Part shown: positions 15,259 through 19,166 of the stretch, piece by piece
How the letters are laid out: each line of letters starts with the position of its first letter
Numbering within the stretch: position 1 is the stretch's first letter
NCBI GenBank assembly: GCA_024684155.1
Contig: JAIKXK010000311.1
Coordinates: 1 to 19,166, forward strand
Direction of reading: 5' to 3'
DNA length: 19,166 nt
From: Lachnospiraceae bacterium
GTDB lineage: Bacteria; Bacillota; Clostridia; Lachnospirales; Lachnospiraceae
Position numbers and translations under genes: made by a program
Notes under the pieces: generated by a model
Seen by the model: the letters and a program-made list of their open reading frames with translations, nothing else
What the model was told of the DNA's origin: nothing
The model's database searches: none

Positions 15259-15755
15259 TGGCAAAGTTAAATATTGTTTTATATGAACCGGAAATTCCTG
15301 GTAATACAGGAAATATCGGTAGAACCTGCTATGCTACAGGTACAAGACTTCATTTAATTGAACCCCTTGGTTTTATTTTAAATGATAAAACACTGCAGCG
15401 GGCAGGAATGGATTATTGGAAAAATTTGGATGTGATTCGTTATGATGATTGGCAGGATTTTTTAGATAGAAATCCCGATGCTAAGATTTATTACGCAACC
15501 ACAAAGGGAAAACACGTACATACAGATGTGCACTATGAGGAAGATGCATATATTATGTTTGGACCAGAAAGCCGTGGAATTCCAGAAGAAATTTTGGTAG
15601 AACATCCAGATGAATGCGTGCGTATTCCTATGGTGGGAGAAACAAGATCTCTGAATTTATCCAATTCAGTAGCAATTATTTTATATGAAGCATTAAGACA
15701 GAATAATTTTTCGCAGATGAAATTAGAAGGCGAGTTACATCACTTGCATTGGTAA
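15258..15755 (+). CDS. trmL: tRNA (cytidine(34)-2'-O)-methyltransferase
   Basis: A 165-residue SPOUT methyltransferase that 2'-O-methylates the wobble nucleotide of certain leucine tRNAs using S-adenosylmethionine. The family signatures are NIVLYEPEIPGNTGNIGRTC at residues 4-23, FGPESRGIP near 101-109 and the knot-forming IPMVGETRSLNLSNSVAIIL near 123-142. Length matches E. coli TrmL (157). The ATG shares its A with the previous TAA, so it is coupled. The stop is 2 nt before ecfA1. Confidence 0.95.
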   Translation: MAKLNIVLYEPEIPGNTGNIGRTCYATGTRLHLIEPLGFILNDKTLQRAGMDYWKNLDVIRYDDWQDFLDRNPDAKIYYATTKGKHVHTDVHYEEDAYIMFGPESRGIPEEILVEHPDECVRIPMVGETRSLNLSNSVAIILYEALRQNNFSQMKLEGELHHLHW

Positions 15756-15757
15756 AT

Positions 15758-16606
15758 ATGAATATTATAGAAGCAAAACAGTTAGTACATGAATTCTTTC
15801 GTAGAGACGAAGAAGGAAATATTGAAGGCATTCAGGTAGCCTTGGACAAGGTGGATTTGAAGGTGGAAGCTGGTCAGTTTATTTCAATCTTAGGCCATAA
15901 TGGTTCTGGAAAGTCTACACTGGCGAAGCATATTAATGCACTTTTAACTCCTTCCGAAGGTACGTTGTATGTAGATGGAAAAGATACTTCTGATGGGAAA
16001 AACGAACTTGCAATTCGCCAGTCTGCAGGAATGGTATTTCAAAATCCGGACAACCAGATTATTGCAAGTATCGTAGAAGAGGATGTGGGATTTGGCCCTG
16101 AAAATATGGGAGTCCCTACAGATGAAATTTGGGAGCGGGTAGAGCGTTCACTGAAATCTGTTGGCATGTGGAAGTATCACGCTCATTCTCCGAATAAATT
16201 ATCTGGAGGACAAAAGCAAAGAGTAGCCATTGCAGGTGTTATGGCAATGGAACCGAAATGCATCATTTTAGACGAGCCTACTGCCATGCTTGATCCGGAC
16301 GGACGAAAAGAAGTGATTAAAGTTGCTCATGAATTAAATGAGAAAAAAGGAGTAACTGTAATTTTGATTACTCATTATATGGAAGAGGTTGTCGGTTCTG
16401 ACTACGTCTATGTAATGGATAAGGGAAAGGTAGTTATGGAAGGAGACCCAAGGAATATTTTTTCCAGGGTGGAGGAGTTACAGTCCCATCGGATGGATGT
16501 GCCCCAAATTACCCTTTTGGCCCATGAACTACGAAACAGTGGACTAGATATTCCAGAAGGAATTTTGACCAGAGAGGAGCTTATGAATGTCCTTAATCTT
16601 GGATAA
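15758..16606 (+). CDS. ecfA1: Energy-coupling factor transporter ATPase EcfA1
   Basis: First of two ABC ATPases that power ECF-type vitamin or metal uptake with EcfT and interchangeable S components. The 282-residue protein has Walker A at 46-54 (GHNGSGKST), the Q-loop VFQNPDNQ, the LSGGQ signature at 148-152 and Walker B ending D172-E173. The start ATG 15758 was chosen over TTG 15749 because it fits the family N-terminus; the upstream residues would overlap trmL. The last 20 nt overlap the next ATPase. S component genes are not in this window, so the substrate is undefined. Confidence 0.95.
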   Translation: MNIIEAKQLVHEFFRRDEEGNIEGIQVALDKVDLKVEAGQFISILGHNGSGKSTLAKHINALLTPSEGTLYVDGKDTSDGKNELAIRQSAGMVFQNPDNQIIASIVEEDVGFGPENMGVPTDEIWERVERSLKSVGMWKYHAHSPNKLSGGQKQRVAIAGVMAMEPKCIILDEPTAMLDPDGRKEVIKVAHELNEKKGVTVILITHYMEEVVGSDYVYVMDKGKVVMEGDPRNIFSRVEELQSHRMDVPQITLLAHELRNSGLDIPEGILTREELMNVLNLG

Positions 16607-17441
16607 GGTATCGTATAAATACAGCACAGGGACCGCTTATGAGGTTACTGCCTTAGACAATGTTTCTTTAGAAATCAAAGATGGACAGTTTATTGGAATT
16701 ATCGGACATACCGGTTCCGGAAAGTCTACTTTGATTCAGCACTTAAACGGACTTTTAAAAGCCACAGAAGGTGTGATTTATTACAATGGACAGGATATTT
16801 ATGACAAGGATTACGATTTGAAAGAGTTGCGAACTCAGGTAGGAATGGTATTTCAGTATCCTGAACATCAGCTGTTTGAAACAACGGTATTTGAAGATGT
16901 AAAATTTGGCCCGAAAAATCAGGGCTTAGATGATAAAGAAGCCACACTTCGTGCTTATGAAGCACTTCGAAGTGTAGGATTTCCGGAAGACTATTATGAT
17001 CAGTCTCCTTTTGATTTGTCTGGAGGACAAAAAAGACGTGCTGCGATTGCTGGAGTTTTGGCCATGAAACCTGCAGTGCTGATTTTAGATGAGCCAACGG
17101 CTGGATTAGATCCAAAAGGCAGAGATGAAATCCTTGGATTAATTAAAAAGATGCATGAAAAATCAGGAAATACCATTATCCTTGTTTCTCATAGTATGGA
17201 AGATGTGGCAAATTACGTAGATCGCATTATTGTAATGAATGATGCAAAAGTCTATATGGATGGTACACCAAAGGAAGTTTTTTCTCAGGCAAAGGATCTA
17301 GAAGAAATTGGACTTGCAGTACCAGAGGTAACTTATTTTATGATGGAATTAAAAGCCAAAGGCTATGATGTAGATGTGGCGGCTACCACCGTAGAAGAGG
17401 CAAAAAGAGAAATTTTGAAGCTGAAAGGCATAAACGCATAA
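16587..17441 (+). CDS. ecfA2: Energy-coupling factor transporter ATPase EcfA2
   Basis: Second ECF ATPase, 284 residues, forming the heterodimer with EcfA1. Walker A is at residues 40-48 (GHTGSGKST), LSGGQ at 144-148 and Walker B ends D168-E169. The VFQYPEHQLFETTV stretch after the Q-loop is the usual EcfA2 type, while EcfA1 has NPDNQ. It starts 20 nt inside ecfA1, with its GGAG ribosome binding site within ecfA1 codons. The 3-nt gap to ecfT shows continuous coupling. Confidence 0.95.
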   Translation: MSLILDKVSYKYSTGTAYEVTALDNVSLEIKDGQFIGIIGHTGSGKSTLIQHLNGLLKATEGVIYYNGQDIYDKDYDLKELRTQVGMVFQYPEHQLFETTVFEDVKFGPKNQGLDDKEATLRAYEALRSVGFPEDYYDQSPFDLSGGQKRRAAIAGVLAMKPAVLILDEPTAGLDPKGRDEILGLIKKMHEKSGNTIILVSHSMEDVANYVDRIIVMNDAKVYMDGTPKEVFSQAKDLEEIGLAVPEVTYFMMELKAKGYDVDVAATTVEEAKREILKLKGINA

Positions 17442-17444
17442 ACT

Positions 17445-18245
17445 ATGTTTCGTGAAATAACTATTGGACAATATTATCCGGCAGACTCACTTCTTCATAG
17501 GTTAGATCCCAGAGTGAAGCTGTTTGGAACGATTATTTACTTAATCAGTATCTTTGTGGCAGGAGATATTTTTTCTTTTGCCTTTTTGGCACTATTTTTA
17601 GTAATGATTATTCGACTTTCGAAAGTTCCTTTTTCTTATATGGTAAAGGGACTTAGAGGAATTGTGCTTTTGCTTGTAATCGCTGGAGTGTTTAATCTAT
17701 TTATGACGCCAGGACAGGCACTTGTAGAATTTGGACCGCTTACAATTTCTGATGTTGGGTTAAAAAATGCAGTGCTTATGACGGCACGTATGATTTTTCT
17801 TATTATAGGAACATCCATTATGACCTTAACTACAACACCAAATCAGTTAACGGATGGATTGGAGACTTCTTTGGCTCCCCTTACTATTTTTAATGTTCCG
17901 GTTCATGAGATTGCATTAATGATGTCCATAGCCCTTCGTTTTATACCAATCTTAGTAGAAGAAACAGATAAGATTATGAAGGCGCAGATGGCCAGAGGAG
18001 CTGATTTTGAATCCAAAGGAATTGTTCGAAAAGCAAAGGCCATGGTTCCGCTTTTGGTACCCTTATTTGTTTCTGCATTTCGACGTGCTTCTGATTTAGC
18101 CCTTGCTATGGAAGCAAGATGTTATCATGGGGGAGAAGGCAGAACAAAGATGAAACCTCTTCATTATGAAAAGGAAGATCGCCTTTCTTATGTGGTAATC
18201 ATTTCTTATTTGATACTATTAATCGTAATTCGAATTGTGTTGTAG
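17445..18245 (+). CDS. ecfT: Energy-coupling factor transporter transmembrane protein EcfT
   Basis: A 266-residue membrane protein that couples EcfA1-EcfA2 ATP hydrolysis to S components. It opens with the family FREITIGQYYPADSLLHRLDPRVK stretch, has about six hydrophobic segments, and carries two cytoplasmic coupling helices: QMARGADF (about residues 179-186) and MEARCYHGGEGRTK (about 222-235). The Ala-Arg signature that docks on the ATPases is present in both; the second reads ARC rather than ARG, which is a common variant in clostridia. The stop is 1 nt before the truA ATG. Confidence 0.95.
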   Translation: MFREITIGQYYPADSLLHRLDPRVKLFGTIIYLISIFVAGDIFSFAFLALFLVMIIRLSKVPFSYMVKGLRGIVLLLVIAGVFNLFMTPGQALVEFGPLTISDVGLKNAVLMTARMIFLIIGTSIMTLTTTPNQLTDGLETSLAPLTIFNVPVHEIALMMSIALRFIPILVEETDKIMKAQMARGADFESKGIVRKAKAMVPLLVPLFVSAFRRASDLALAMEARCYHGGEGRTKMKPLHYEKEDRLSYVVIISYLILLIVIRIVL

Positions 18246-18246
18246 T

Positions 18247-19032
18247 ATGAGAGTAAAATTAACAATCGCTTATGATGGAACAGCATACTGTGGCTGGCAG
18301 GTGCAACCTAATGGAATCACCGTGCAACAGGTGTTAAATGAAACCCTGTCAGAATTTTTTCATCAGGATATTTCTGTAGTAGGAGCCAGTCGTACCGACT
18401 CAGGAGTGCATGCTCTTTGTAATGTCTGTGCCTTTGATGTGGATACAAAAATGCCTGCAGAAAAGATTTCCTATGCCCTTAATCAGTTTTTACCGGATGA
18501 TATTTCAGTGGTAGACTCCTGTGAAGTGGAAGGGGACTTTCATCCTAGATTTCAAAAGGGAAAAAAGACCTACGAATATAAGATACTGAATTCAAAATTA
18601 CCAAATCCCATTGTGAGATTATATTCTCTTTTTTATCATCGACCATTAGATGTGGAAAAGATGAAAATGGCAGCAGGCTATCTGGTAGGTGAACATGACT
18701 TTACAAGTTTTTCTTCCATACATGCACAAACCAATACCTTTGTAAGAACCATTTATGTCTGTAATGTAACAAAGGATGAATCAGATATGATTACCATTCA
18801 TATAGAAGGAAATGGGTTTTTATATAATATGGTCCGTATTATTACAGGAACCTTGATTGAAGTAGGGAATGGAAGAATCCCTCCTCAAAAGGTAAAAGAA
18901 ATCCTTGAAGCAAAGGATCGAAGCAAAGCAGGACCAACTGCTCCCCCGGAGGGATTGACCTTAGTGGAAATACAGTATGACGAAAAAAAGAAGATTTCTG
19001 AAAATTGTATTGACAGTGAAAAAAACGCGTAA
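18247..19032 (+). CDS. truA: tRNA pseudouridine(38-40) synthase
   Basis: TruA isomerises uridines 38-40 in the tRNA anticodon arm. At 261 residues it has family length. The catalytic Asp51 lies in GASRTDSGVHA, and the GNGFLYNMVRIITGTLIEVG segment near residues 197-216 is the second family signature. ATG 18247 is preferred over TTG 18235, which overlaps ecfT and adds four residues not seen in the family. It is the last gene of the long operon. The final codons (Ile-Asp-Ser...) carry the -35 box of a new promoter, and the -10 starts directly after the stop. Confidence 0.96.
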   Translation: MRVKLTIAYDGTAYCGWQVQPNGITVQQVLNETLSEFFHQDISVVGASRTDSGVHALCNVCAFDVDTKMPAEKISYALNQFLPDDISVVDSCEVEGDFHPRFQKGKKTYEYKILNSKLPNPIVRLYSLFYHRPLDVEKMKMAAGYLVGEHDFTSFSSIHAQTNTFVRTIYVCNVTKDESDMITIHIEGNGFLYNMVRIITGTLIEVGNGRIPPQKVKEILEAKDRSKAGPTAPPEGLTLVEIQYDEKKKISENCIDSEKNA

Positions 19033-19038
19033 TATAAT
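19010..19038 (+). promoter_or_regulatory. Perfect consensus sigma-A promoter in the tail of truA
   Basis: TTGACA (19010-19015) and TATAAT (19033-19038) both match the consensus exactly and are exactly 17 bp apart. The -35 box lies in the truA codons Ile-Asp-Ser; the -10 box begins at the base after the truA stop (19030-19032). Transcription would start near 19045. Such a strong promoter fits the ribosomal-protein operon that commonly follows truA. Confidence 0.92.
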
Positions 19039-19044
19039 ATAACG

Positions 19045-19166
19045 GCTGATGTAGTTTAGAAATAGTGTTTCAATAGCCCCGAAACCTATTTTAGCTATAT
19101 AAATTGCTACGGCAGATATTTCGGACATTTTATCTGTTAAAGCGTATAGTAGATTTTAGGAGGAAT
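19045..19166 (+). ncRNA. Structured mRNA leader of the next gene, probably a ribosomal protein L13-type leader
   Basis: The first hairpin pairs AAATAG-(U bulge)-GTTTC (19060-19071) with GAAAC-CTATTT (19081-19091), with loop AATAGCCCC. A second hairpin pairs GGCAGATA (19111-19118) with TATCTGTT (19131-19138) around loop TTTCGGACATTT. An outer stem can form between AAAT/CTAC (19101-19110) and GTAG/ATTT (19149-19156). TTTCGG in the second loop complements CCGAAA at 19079-19084, allowing a pseudoknot. AGGAGG (19158-19163) follows the outer stem, and the coding region is beyond the window. Identity as an L13 leader is inferred from the usual truA-rplM order. Confidence 0.55.

Noticed and set aside
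17445..18245. ARC instead of ARG in the second coupling motif of EcfT
   Set aside because: This variant is common in clostridial EcfT proteins as far as I know, and the arginine that docks on the ATPase is kept.
1..19166. CRISPR arrays, insertion sequences, phage genes, attachment sites, tRNA or rRNA genes
   Set aside because: I looked for direct repeat arrays, transposase or integrase motifs and cloverleaf-type sequences on both strands and saw none.

Overview
The window looks like chromosomal DNA from a low-GC Clostridia, most likely a Lachnospiraceae relative. The evidence is the AT-rich codon use, AGGAGG-type ribosome binding sites, a split cobalamin-dependent methionine synthase, a DUF3793-flavodoxin pair, and the gene order ecfA1-ecfA2-ecfT-truA followed by what looks like a ribosomal-protein leader. 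I see no insertion sequence, prophage, CRISPR array, tRNA or rRNA. Species-level assignment is not possible from the sequence alone.

Layout. (1) 1-1326: the end of an operon for two polytopic membrane proteins, probably export-permease-like, closed by a strong terminator. (2) 1331-5549: a methionine/one-carbon operon. It holds metF, a stand-alone methionine synthase reactivation-domain protein, and metH without that domain. (3) 5564-6644: a YitT-family membrane protein with a hairpin directly in front of its start codon, then a bidirectional terminator. (4) 6717-7895, minus strand: DUF3793 protein and short-chain flavodoxin, transcribed from one promoter whose start region carries two tandem TTAG-N6-CTAA elements. 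These suggest a metal (iron) regulator. (5) 7966-10508: DUF308 membrane protein, a 76-aa unknown, an HD-GYP c-di-GMP phosphodiesterase and a TetR-type regulator, packed 8-9 nt apart. (6) 10540-11930: a degenerate MntP-like membrane protein and endonuclease III. Their likely terminator lies inside the convergent gene. (7) 11806-12521, minus strand: a membrane-anchored TPR-like protein of unknown role. (8) 12544-19032: a compact, probably co-transcribed run of eight genes: an AIR-synthase/HypE-like protein, an Lrp/AsnC regulator, an aminotransferase, trmL, ecfA1, ecfA2, ecfT and truA. (9) 19010-19166: a perfect consensus promoter in the tail of truA, then a structured leader ending in AGGAGG. 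The gene it serves lies outside the window; rplM is the expected one.

How the genes work together. MetF makes methyl-tetrahydrofolate, MetH uses it to methylate homocysteine, and the separate activation protein should rescue oxidised cobalamin in MetH. The EcfA1-EcfA2-EcfT module energises vitamin or metal uptake with substrate-binding S components encoded elsewhere. Flavodoxin is a low-potential electron carrier that typically substitutes for ferredoxin when iron is scarce, which fits the operator-like repeats at its promoter.

Most of the window is ordinary core chromosome. The less-explained parts are the HypE-like protein without the HypE cysteine tail, the MntP-like protein missing its second acidic motif, the terminator embedded in an antisense gene, the duplicated operator, the 76-aa protein beside HD-GYP, and the leader RNA at the right edge. 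I did not find a clear, wholly new multi-gene system.
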